Shown here: piece after piece, positions 1 to 5,239 of the stretch
Layout of the letters: every line of letters begins with the position of its first letter
Position numbering within the stretch: position 1 is the first letter of the stretch
Source of the DNA: Promethearchaeota archaeon
GTDB taxonomy: Archaea; Asgardarchaeota; Lokiarchaeia; Sigynarchaeales; SOKP01
NCBI GenBank assembly: GCA_019894735.1
Contig: JAGXOB010000160.1
Coordinates: 1-5,239, forward strand
Direction: 5' to 3'
DNA: 5,239 nt
The notes under the pieces: model-generated
The model's input: only the letters and a program-made list of their open reading frames with translations
What the model was told of the DNA's origin: nothing
The model's database searches: none
Translations under genes and position numbers: made by a program

Positions 1-420
1 GGAATTGGATATGCGGGAGGTATGGTTGCAAATCCTGTACTATTAGGAGATGCGATTGATAACGACGAACTCATCACTGGAAAACGTAGAGAAGCAATCT
101 ATGGGGGTGTAAACGCAATCATTACAAAACCGGCTATATCTATAGCTAATTTTATATACCTCACAGTTATAGCTGCTTTTGGGTTTAAAGCTCCTGCTGG
201 TGTTCCCCAACCACAAACAAATATGGCATTAATCGGGCTTTTATTCGCATTTTGTATTATTCCTGCTCTACTTTTAGCTTTAACAGCTTTAGGATTAAGA
301 TGGTATCCCTTGGACGGACCAGAATGGCTAAATAAGAAGAGGCATATTATGGAGCTCCACGAAGAGAAGGAACAAGAGTACATTCAATCTTTAAAGAAAA
401 AATCTAAACTAACTAATTAA
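1..420 (+). CDS. MFS transporter of the GPH/MelB (MFS_2) type, C-terminal fragment
   Basis: The reading frame is open from base 1 to a TAA at 418-420, giving 139 residues, so the gene enters from the left and only its last third is visible. The ATG at 22 is internal, because the seven codons before it continue the same conserved segment. The family moves sugars or related solutes across the cytoplasmic membrane with a co-transported cation. The recognisable signature is the cytoplasmic loop GDAIDNDELITGKRREAIYG (residues 16-35), which matches the conserved Asp/Glu plus GKRRE loop of this family. Two hydrophobic stretches follow, about residues 37-60 and 73-97, fitting the last two membrane helices of a 12-helix fold. 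The protein ends in a lysine- and glutamate-rich cytoplasmic tail (about 104-139). The substrate cannot be told from this fragment. The family call is fairly sure; the cargo is unknown. Confidence 0.85.
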   Translation, partial: GIGYAGGMVANPVLLGDAIDNDELITGKRREAIYGGVNAIITKPAISIANFIYLTVIAAFGFKAPAGVPQPQTNMALIGLLFAFCIIPALLLALTALGLRWYPLDGPEWLNKKRHIMELHEEKEQEYIQSLKKKSKLTN

Positions 421-429
421 AAAATTATT

Positions 430-446
430 ACTTTTTCTTTTTTCTT
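430..446 (+). terminator. T-tract terminator after the transporter gene
   Basis: Ten bases after the transporter stop codon the plus strand carries two T runs broken by single C bases (T at 432-436 and 438-443). Archaeal RNA polymerase often stops at such U-rich tracts without a hairpin. No stem precedes it. Position and composition support the call, but there is no direct proof. Confidence 0.5.
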
Positions 447-570
447 GATAAATTTCTCTATTCTCGTTATTAGCTACGAAAAGAAGAGTAATAAAATAGC
501 TTAAATAATCATTTTCAGCAATTCAGAGAAGAGAAAAGAAGGGAAAGACATATTTGAGCAAAATATTAAT

Positions 571-604
571 AAAAAGGGAGAGAATTAAACTCAACGAGTT
601 TAAT
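571..604 (-). terminator. Hairpin plus T-tract, likely terminator of the hydrolase unit
   Basis: Bases 584-592 (ATTAAACTC) and 596-604 (GAGTTTAAT) form a perfect 9-bp inverted repeat with a 3-base loop. Read on the minus strand, the stem is followed by a pyrimidine stretch ending in five T (571-575), and a second pyrimidine-rich tract lies further on (about 549-523). This is the order expected for an intrinsic-type terminator. It lies about 127 bases beyond the hydrolase stop codon, so the transcript would have a fairly long 3' tail. The stem is AT-rich and weak, and a regulatory or protein-binding role is also possible. Confidence 0.45.
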
Positions 605-730
605 AGAGGGCGAAATCCAATGTTAGCTCAAATTATTTTGTTAAATTTCCCTTCTCAATATTATATGTATTTGTATATTTTAAAATAATCGCTTTATAAA
701 ATAAAGGTGTACTAACATCGGTAACGAATT

Positions 731-1531
731 TCATAGAAAATCCGAGATCTTAATTTTCGAACCGTCTTCTGCGGCTACTATTGTTTTAATGTTAGTTTCT
801 TCTCGAAATTTTGCCAGTTGGCTAGGTACATAATTTGTTTGCGAAAAGTTACTATCCATATAGCTTCCAAAATGAGTAATTAGCAGACCCTTTAGTGGGG
901 GAGTAATATTATTTAAGTATGGGATAACTTCGTCTGTACAAACATGCCGACGACAAGTTATGGAGTCTGGTCTCAGTAAGTTCAACACCAATACATCAAT
1001 TCCTGAAAATTGTTCAGAAAATCCTTCAAATACCTTAGTATCGCTAGTAAAAGCTATTGAATAATTTTCTAATTTAAAAATGATTCCAAAACCTTCAACT
1101 TGAGAGTGTATTACTTTAGTTCCAATTATTTCTACTCCCTCGTAATTGTAACTATCTCCCATTTTGAAAGGAACAATCGTTTCCAGCATGTTCTGGTGAT
1201 ATTTTGGTACAAATTTCAGTGTTTCTTTAGTCGTTATTAAAGTTCCCTTTTTAAAATAATCATAATTTCTATCGTGAAGTTGCTCTCGGGAAGCTTCAAT
1301 AATTGCACATAAGTCATTAAAATGGTCGATGTGCATATGCGTCACTATAAATAAATTAGTTTTTGTTGGATCTTCATTGTATTGGTTGATTCGCACAATA
1401 GCGCCTGGTCCAGGATCAATATGAGCTTGATTTCCATTGAATTTGAATAAAATACCTCCAGTAGCCCTATATTGCGTTCTAATGTGATGTCTTCCACCTC
1501 CAGAACCTAAAATTACTAACTCGTCTTTCAT
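731..1531 (-). CDS. Metallo-beta-lactamase-fold metal-dependent hydrolase
   Basis: A complete 266-residue protein with ATG start and TGA stop, the usual length for a single-domain MBL-fold enzyme. Residues 65-70 are HMHIDH, the HxHxDH metal site. Further likely ligands are His142 (IHS), Asp164 (TSDT) and His220 (THFG), which together complete a two-metal centre. The N-terminus has a glycine-rich GSGGG turn (9-13), an RATGG segment (22-26) and IDPGPG (38-43). From memory, this arrangement resembles a bacterial and archaeal MBL subgroup typified by Thermotoga TM0894 more than true tRNase Z. The reaction is hydrolytic but the substrate is unknown; a phosphodiester or nucleic acid is only a guess. 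There is no signal peptide, so it should be cytoplasmic. It begins 41 bp after the small GTPase gene on the same strand and is probably co-transcribed with it. No clear Shine-Dalgarno precedes the ATG. An unusual CRRHVC stretch lies at 193-198. Confidence 0.88.
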   Translation of the reverse strand: MKDELVILGSGGGRHHIRTQYRATGGILFKFNGNQAHIDPGPGAIVRINQYNEDPTKTNLFIVTHMHIDHFNDLCAIIEASREQLHDRNYDYFKKGTLITTKETLKFVPKYHQNMLETIVPFKMGDSYNYEGVEIIGTKVIHSQVEGFGIIFKLENYSIAFTSDTKVFEGFSEQFSGIDVLVLNLLRPDSITCRRHVCTDEVIPYLNNITPPLKGLLITHFGSYMDSNFSQTNYVPSQLAKFREETNIKTIVAAEDGSKIKISDFL

Positions 1532-1572
1532 AATTCAATACCATAAAAAAAGTCAATGAACAAAATTATAGG

Positions 1573-2094
1573 TTAATATTTACATTTTTTCATTAATACC
1601 TTTACTATTAGATCGAATACTAACTCAATATTTGTCCCATTTTTAGACGATGTCTTCACATATTCGATCATATTAAATGTATTCTTTATATTTTTAGCGG
1701 ATTCATCGTCCACAGCAATAAAGTCTTCCAGATCAAGTTTGGTTCCAACAAGTATTATTGGAAGATCGAACTCGTGCATTCTAACGATATTAACCCAATT
1801 TAAGATGCTATCTATTTTTGGCATTTTTGTTAGGTCAAAAAGCAATAAAGCTCCCTTAGCACCCATAATGAAACTTTCTAACAAGTGTCTAAAGCGTTCT
1901 TGTCCCCCTAAATCCCAAATCTGGAGCGTACAACTTCCTACATTTTCGTAAATAACTTGTTTAATGAAAAAGTCAACCCCAACTGTTGCTATGCTGGACT
2001 CATCGAAAGTACCGTCCACATATTTCCGAAGTAGCGTGGTTTTACCCGCAGCGCCATTTCCGCCTACGAGTATTTTAAAAACGAAATTTCTCAT
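1573..2094 (-). CDS. Ras-superfamily small GTPase (Rab/Arf-like, Asgard type)
   Basis: A complete 173-residue single G domain, the normal size for a small GTPase, with ATG start and TAA stop. All five G motifs are visible: P-loop GNGAAGKT (12-19); switch I with Phe30 and the magnesium-binding Thr37 in TVGVDF (37-42); switch II WDLGGQERFR (60-69) with catalytic Gln65; base-recognition TKLD (118-121); and SSK (149-151). Spacings match Ras (Lys18 to Thr37 equals Ras Lys16 to Thr35), and Gly14 takes the place of Ras Gly12, so GTP binding and hydrolysis should be intact. The body is Rab-like, but GGQ in switch II recalls Arf and G-alpha, and TKLD replaces NKxD as in Rho proteins. There is no CaaX or Rab CC tail; the end is KKCKY. 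In eukaryotes such switches act in membrane traffic or cytoskeleton control; the role in Asgard archaea is not settled. The hydrolase gene follows after 41 bp. The regulator and effector are not visible here. Confidence 0.93.
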   Translation of the reverse strand: MRNFVFKILVGGNGAAGKTTLLRKYVDGTFDESSIATVGVDFFIKQVIYENVGSCTLQIWDLGGQERFRHLLESFIMGAKGALLLFDLTKMPKIDSILNWVNIVRMHEFDLPIILVGTKLDLEDFIAVDDESAKNIKNTFNMIEYVKTSSKNGTNIELVFDLIVKVLMKKCKY

Positions 2095-2133
2095 TTTGCA
2101 TCGGGTATTAACATTATTAAAACATAACCTTAG

Positions 2134-2142
2134 TATAATAAA
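2134..2142 (-). promoter_or_regulatory. Candidate TATA element for the GTPase-hydrolase unit
   Basis: On the minus strand the gap between the methyltransferase and GTPase genes contains TTTATTATA, centred about 43 bases before the GTPase ATG. An archaeal start site about 26 bases downstream would leave a leader of roughly 17 bases, which fits the lack of a Shine-Dalgarno there. The region is so AT-rich that a chance match is quite possible. Confidence 0.35.
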
Positions 2143-2189
2143 TAATAAGAATTAGCCCTTTTATTTTATTATGTAAAATCAATAATTAA

Positions 2190-4415
2190 TCAAGATTTCA
2201 ATTCGTAATTTAAAATAGTATCAATTTGTTTCAATATAGGAGCTAAATTTTCGTTAAGAACTTTTTGTATTTTAATTTTAGAAATATTCCCACTATTTCT
2301 TTCAATTATTTCAAGAGTAATAGATTCTGACAATTTATGTGCTCTTCTAGCCAAATAGGCTAATTTTAAATGATTTTTGTTAGTTTCATCAAATATCTTT
2401 ATAGGGATATCAAAGGGAAGTTTAAAAATATGTCTAGAGCTCTTTTTTATTTGAACCTGGTAAGTTAATAGTGGCGAGTTTAAGATTGCCGACAAATAAT
2501 ACGCTTCGTTAATGTTATCAGTTGAAAAAAAACTTAAATCTCCAGTTATAAGGAAATCTCCTTGGACGACGGCAGAATTAACTGTTGATCCCGAGTTATT
2601 ATATACTACTTTGATTTTAGAAGTTTGGCGATAATTTATTAATTTGGACCACCTATTCAAGTTATCCATTAATGATTTGTTTTTAGTAGATTCTTTTTTA
2701 TACTCTAAATAGATTTTATTTATCTTATCGTAGAATTTTTTAGCGTTTTTCTTTAAGGCATGATAATCAAAAAGTAAGTTTTCTACTTTTAACGGTAAGA
2801 AGACATAATAGTAGTCGTATACGTGAAATTTAACTAATTCCGTGCTTTTGACAACTTTAAAGAGATACTCTTTTTCAATTATCTCGTTTTTAAATAATTT
2901 TTCGTTCCATGGTTCTTTTGCTTTTTTGAAAATCCTAATATCGGGGTTAATTTTTAAAAGAGATGTATCAACCTCTTTGTACTTTACAAAGATTAAATTA
3001 CGTGGATTTAAATCCGCTCCCTTATGGAATAATTTCTTATATTTGCTAGTTTCGATGGGTATGAGTTTCTCATATTCGTCTTTAGTAATCAACTTATTCG
3101 TATAAGTTTTATGTGCTTTAGTTTCCACATTATACGGTACCATAGTTTCAGTTTTTTCCAAAATTAAATTCACTGAATCAAAATAATTCAACTTTTTTCC
3201 ATTTAATTTTATTGAAAAGAGAAAAAGGGGGATTTCCAAATTAGACTTTTCATCTCTATTAGTAGATTTCTGAGCAAAGATACAGATAAAATCGATGTTG
3301 AATATATCAGTAATTTCCCGCGTGAATTTCCATAGTTTGACGTGATTAATACCCTTAAAATTGCGAAAACGAGCTGCGTGAGACCCATTTATTACTCCTT
3401 GAGTGATAACAAAAAATATCTTTCCATTGGTTTTCAAGTGTGTGGTAATGGCCTTGTAGAAAAATAACGATGCGATCTCTATATTTAGCACATTTTTAGG
3501 AAGGGGTTTTATCTCAAGGAACTCAGATAAATTTTTAATTTTTTCTTGGTATTCCAGAGAATCAATATCCCTTAAAGTGAACCAAGGAGGATTTCCAATT
3601 ATTAAATCATAATTTTCATCGGTGTTTTCTTCTCCCGGGAATAGAAAATCAGTAATTTTGAAATTTAGGTTAATATAATTGAACTTTTCTCTTAATAAAT
3701 AGAGTGAATTAATTTTTGTCAAGAAGATAGAAATTGGATTTATATCGTAGCCGTACACCCTCTTTAAAGCTCTAATTTTGGCATTATCAGAATTTCGGGA
3801 GTTAATTATCGTTTTTATAATTTCAATTAAGAAGTTTCCCGAGCCGCAGCAAGGATCGAGAACTTTATCGCCAAACTTATAGGTTTCTTGTACCATTTTT
3901 TTAACGATAAAAGGTGGAGTATAAAACTCTCCAGATTTATGTCTTATATTCGATGATAAAAGTTTTTGCACTAATACATCAAAAATATATTCCGGGGCAG
4001 TATTTAAGGAAGTCATGCTGCTAATCGCAATTTTAGCTAAGACTTCAATATTTTTAAATTCAGTATTTTCTAGTTCCTTAAAAAATGGTTGGTAATAATA
4101 CAACTCACCTGAGACCTCAAAATCATAGGAATCTTTGATGTAACTATTTAATTTAGTAAGTGTTGTAGCTGAGAACTGTTTTGAGTTTACAGTAAAATCT
4201 TGATTCGGGATATATATTACTATAAAGAGGTGAGCTATGAAACAAATCAAGCAATGAATACTATATAAACGAAGATTAGCCCTTTTGTTTCCATAGATAT
4301 TGACGAAATACTCGTACCATTCTTTATAATTATCAGACTGTTGCGCATTTTTCTCGAGCAATAGGTTTTCAATAACCTGTAATTCTTTTTCAAAGTTAAG
4401 CAAATCAGTAGTCAT
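2190..4415 (-). CDS. Adenine-N6 DNA methyltransferase (Eco57I/TaqI-like, gamma class), no nuclease domain seen
   Basis: A complete 741-residue protein (ATG, TGA) that should transfer a methyl group from S-adenosylmethionine to adenine in a specific DNA site. Residues 1-155 are mostly helical, with a hydrophobic stretch at 52-70 that is more likely a buried helix than a membrane span. The catalytic domain follows: motif X GEFYTPPFIV (162-171), motif I DPCCGSGNF (187-195) for the cofactor, YGYDINP (221-227) with Asp224 as motif II, and motif IV NPPW (275-278) for the flipped adenine. The C-terminal part fits a target-recognition region: GADLNPR (466-472), then a TaqI_C-like segment with GDFLITGDLSFF (619-630) and YYLSAILNSPLL (639-650). 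Motif order X-I-IV-recognition marks the gamma class. Type IIG enzymes carry a PD-(D/E)xK nuclease at the N-terminus; I see no convincing one here and no nuclease gene nearby. It may be an orphan or part of a larger defence locus. A weak AGAG lies upstream of the ATG. Confidence 0.88.
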   Translation of the reverse strand: MTTDLLNFEKELQVIENLLLEKNAQQSDNYKEWYEYFVNIYGNKRANLRLYSIHCLICFIAHLFIVIYIPNQDFTVNSKQFSATTLTKLNSYIKDSYDFEVSGELYYYQPFFKELENTEFKNIEVLAKIAISSMTSLNTAPEYIFDVLVQKLLSSNIRHKSGEFYTPPFIVKKMVQETYKFGDKVLDPCCGSGNFLIEIIKTIINSRNSDNAKIRALKRVYGYDINPISIFLTKINSLYLLREKFNYINLNFKITDFLFPGEENTDENYDLIIGNPPWFTLRDIDSLEYQEKIKNLSEFLEIKPLPKNVLNIEIASLFFYKAITTHLKTNGKIFFVITQGVINGSHAARFRNFKGINHVKLWKFTREITDIFNIDFICIFAQKSTNRDEKSNLEIPLFLFSIKLNGKKLNYFDSVNLILEKTETMVPYNVETKAHKTYTNKLITKDEYEKLIPIETSKYKKLFHKGADLNPRNLIFVKYKEVDTSLLKINPDIRIFKKAKEPWNEKLFKNEIIEKEYLFKVVKSTELVKFHVYDYYYVFLPLKVENLLFDYHALKKNAKKFYDKINKIYLEYKKESTKNKSLMDNLNRWSKLINYRQTSKIKVVYNNSGSTVNSAVVQGDFLITGDLSFFSTDNINEAYYLSAILNSPLLTYQVQIKKSSRHIFKLPFDIPIKIFDETNKNHLKLAYLARRAHKLSESITLEIIERNSGNISKIKIQKVLNENLAPILKQIDTILNYELKS

Positions 4416-4450
4416 AGTTACAGCTCTTTAAGAATTTAACAGAATTTCTC

Positions 4451-4457
4451 TTTTTAT
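4451..4457 (-). promoter_or_regulatory. Candidate TATA element for the methyltransferase
   Basis: On the minus strand ATAAAAA is centred about 39 bases before the methyltransferase ATG. A start site about 26 bases downstream would give a leader of about 12 bases, just enough to include the weak AGAG. An alternative is the TAAATTTATA reading of the element at 4484-4493 on the same strand. The assignment rests on position and composition only. Confidence 0.3.
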
Positions 4458-4483
4458 GAAGAATCAATGAATTAATATTTCAA

Positions 4484-4493
4484 TATAAATTTA
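4484..4493 (+). promoter_or_regulatory. Candidate TATA element for the YkgJ-family gene
   Basis: TATAAATTTA lies about 65 bases before the ATG at 4554 in the gap between two divergent genes. A start about 26 bases downstream would leave a leader near 40 bases. The element is nearly self-complementary and could be read in either direction, so it may serve both genes. Confidence 0.4.
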
Positions 4494-4553
4494 CCACACT
4501 AACATTATTAAATTATCTGTTACCCATATTAACATAGATTTAGCGTTATTTTG

Positions 4554-5144
4554 ATGTCATCAGAAATAAAACTATCAAAATCTCTCAAGAACGGAATTGA
4601 GTTCTCTTGCCAAATGTGTGGATCGTGTTGTCGAGGTTTTGAAGAAGGGGAAGTGTATCTATACCAAGATGATATTGAGAGATTGACAAAATCGCTTAAC
4701 TTAAAGAAAAAATCGGAATTAAAAAAATTTGCGGAAGAGTACTTAAAAGTAATAAACGATTCTTTCTTTTGGAAAGAACCCGGGGCAGAAAGAGGAAAAA
4801 CATATAGATTCAAAAGTCTTGGGTTCAAATTTACCGGCAACGACGAACATTGTCGCTTTTTAGAAGAAAACAGTTGTATTGTACACGAAGTGAGACCCTT
4901 CCAATGTAAATGTTTCCCTTTTTGGCACATGCTAGTATCGAACAGGAAAAACTTTATTGACTATTCGAAGAAATGTCCGGGATTAAAAGGTTTAAAGGGG
5001 CGACACTATTCTAAAGAAGAAATATTAGACTGGGCTAATGGCGAATACGAGATGGAAAAAAAATATTTTTTTGAAATGAAAAAACACAATTTTAACATCC
5101 TCAAATTATACCCTTTCCTTTCTAAGAAGATGTTAGATAAGTAG
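4554..5144 (+). CDS. YkgJ-family cysteine-cluster protein (CxxCxxCC zinc/iron-binding type)
   Basis: A complete 196-residue protein ending in TAG. I start it at the ATG at 4554; an in-frame TTG directly before it at 4551 is a weaker choice, and no Shine-Dalgarno helps to decide. Residues 19-26 are CQMCGSCC, the CxxCxxCC signature of the family thought to chelate zinc or iron. The second conserved block follows: Cys100 in HCRFL, Cys108 in CIVHEVRP (108-115), Cys118 and Cys120 in CKCFPF (118-123), then Cys141 in KCPG (140-143). Nine cysteines in this pattern make the family call firm, although its biochemical role is poorly known. Residues 34-95 form a charged, mostly helical insert between the cysteine blocks, and the C-terminal 50 residues are lysine-rich. 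There is no signal peptide or membrane segment, so it is probably cytoplasmic. It is divergent from the methyltransferase with 138 bp between start codons, which allows shared control but does not prove a link. Confidence 0.88.
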   Translation: MSSEIKLSKSLKNGIEFSCQMCGSCCRGFEEGEVYLYQDDIERLTKSLNLKKKSELKKFAEEYLKVINDSFFWKEPGAERGKTYRFKSLGFKFTGNDEHCRFLEENSCIVHEVRPFQCKCFPFWHMLVSNRKNFIDYSKKCPGLKGLKGRHYSKEEILDWANGEYEMEKKYFFEMKKHNFNILKLYPFLSKKMLDK

Positions 5145-5239
5145 TTTCTTGAGGTTCTTTACTCTTCGCAGCAGTTAACATTGTTTTCGATCTTGTTGAA
5201 TGAAAAAATAATATAATACTATTTATTGTAACTGTAGTA
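5145..5239. other. Gene-free right edge
   Basis: The 95 bases after the YkgJ-family stop contain a mildly pyrimidine-rich start (5146-5167) that could end its transcript. An AT-rich run at about 5202-5227 could hold a TATA element for a plus-strand gene beyond the window. No convincing open frame or RNA gene is visible. Confidence 0.35.

Larger units (their letters stand above)
421..730. other. Non-coding gap between convergent genes
   Basis: This 310-base stretch separates the ends of the transporter (+) and the hydrolase (-). It holds the T-tract at 430-446, a purine-rich run at about 523-549 (a pyrimidine tract on the minus strand), and a perfect 9-bp inverted repeat at 584-604. It also contains a 22-codon open frame at 620-688 that I do not count as a gene. 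I saw no tRNA cloverleaf, no repeat array and no remnant of a decayed protein gene. Confidence 0.6.

Noticed and set aside
99..383. Minus-strand open frame opposite the transporter
   Set aside because: It lies wholly opposite a frame with a clear transporter family signature, and its own translation shows no family motif.
731..1531. Reading the hydrolase as tRNase Z
   Set aside because: The HxHxDH site is shared by the whole fold, and the N-terminal glycine-rich and IDPGPG segments fit a different MBL subgroup better than tRNase Z.
1739..3105. Plus-strand open frames at 1739-1951, 1964-2155 and 2842-3105
   Set aside because: The frames at 1739-1951 and 2842-3105 lie entirely, and most of 1964-2155 lies, opposite the GTPase and methyltransferase genes, whose motifs are intact. 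They show no domain of their own.
2152..4284. Shared 12-mer ATTAGCCCTTTT in the gap before the GTPase and inside the methyltransferase gene
   Set aside because: About one such 12-base match is expected by chance in a window of this size, and one copy is coding, so it is not evidence of a repeat element.
2106..4513. Shared 13-mer TAACATTATTAAA in the gaps before the GTPase and the YkgJ-family gene
   Set aside because: It is very AT-rich and lies in opposite orientation relative to the two genes, so a common operator is not supported.
4551..4553. TTG as the start codon of the YkgJ-family gene
   Set aside because: An ATG follows directly in frame and no ribosome site favours the TTG; the choice changes the protein by one residue.
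4529..4930. Minus-strand open frame of about 133 codons opposite the YkgJ-family gene
   Set aside because: It is the complement of the cysteine-block coding region; the plus frame carries the conserved CxxCxxCC pattern and this one shows no recognisable domain.
5126..5185. Short minus-strand open frame starting MLTAAKSKEP
   Set aside because: It is only about 19 codons long, overlaps the end of the YkgJ-family gene and has no ribosome site or recognisable feature.

Overview
The window is AT-rich and most probably comes from an Asgard archaeon, of the Lokiarchaeota (Promethearchaeota) type. The main reason is a Ras-superfamily small GTPase with a complete set of G motifs and a Gly-Gly-Gln switch II of a kind common in that group. 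Starts mostly lacking Shine-Dalgarno sequences and TATA-like upstream elements also fit an archaeon. The assignment is an inference: no rRNA or other marker gene is present.

Layout. Bases 1-420 (+) hold the C-terminal end of an MFS transporter of the GPH/MelB (MFS_2) type. Bases 421-730 are non-coding between convergent genes, with a T-tract terminator for the transporter and a hairpin plus T-tract that reads as a terminator for the minus strand. Minus-strand genes then run from 4415 down to 731. In transcription order they are a 741-residue adenine-N6 DNA methyltransferase (4415-2190), a 173-residue small GTPase (2094-1573) and, 41 bp further on, a 266-residue metallo-beta-lactamase-fold hydrolase (1531-731). 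Divergent from the methyltransferase, at 4554-5144 (+), is a CxxCxxCC-type (YkgJ family) cysteine-rich protein. The last 95 bases carry no gene.

How the parts fit. The GTPase and hydrolase look like one transcription unit, and their pairing is the most interesting association here. The methyltransferase is separated from the GTPase by 95 bp containing a plausible TATA element, so it is probably transcribed on its own. It has no nuclease partner in the window and no nuclease motif that I can see in its own N-terminus, so it looks like an orphan methyltransferase or part of a restriction or defence system lying outside the window. The transporter and the YkgJ-family protein have no evident functional link to the others. 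I found no CRISPR array, insertion sequence, tRNA or rRNA, and no clear evidence of a wholly new multi-gene system. The findings are specific oddities within otherwise recognisable families.
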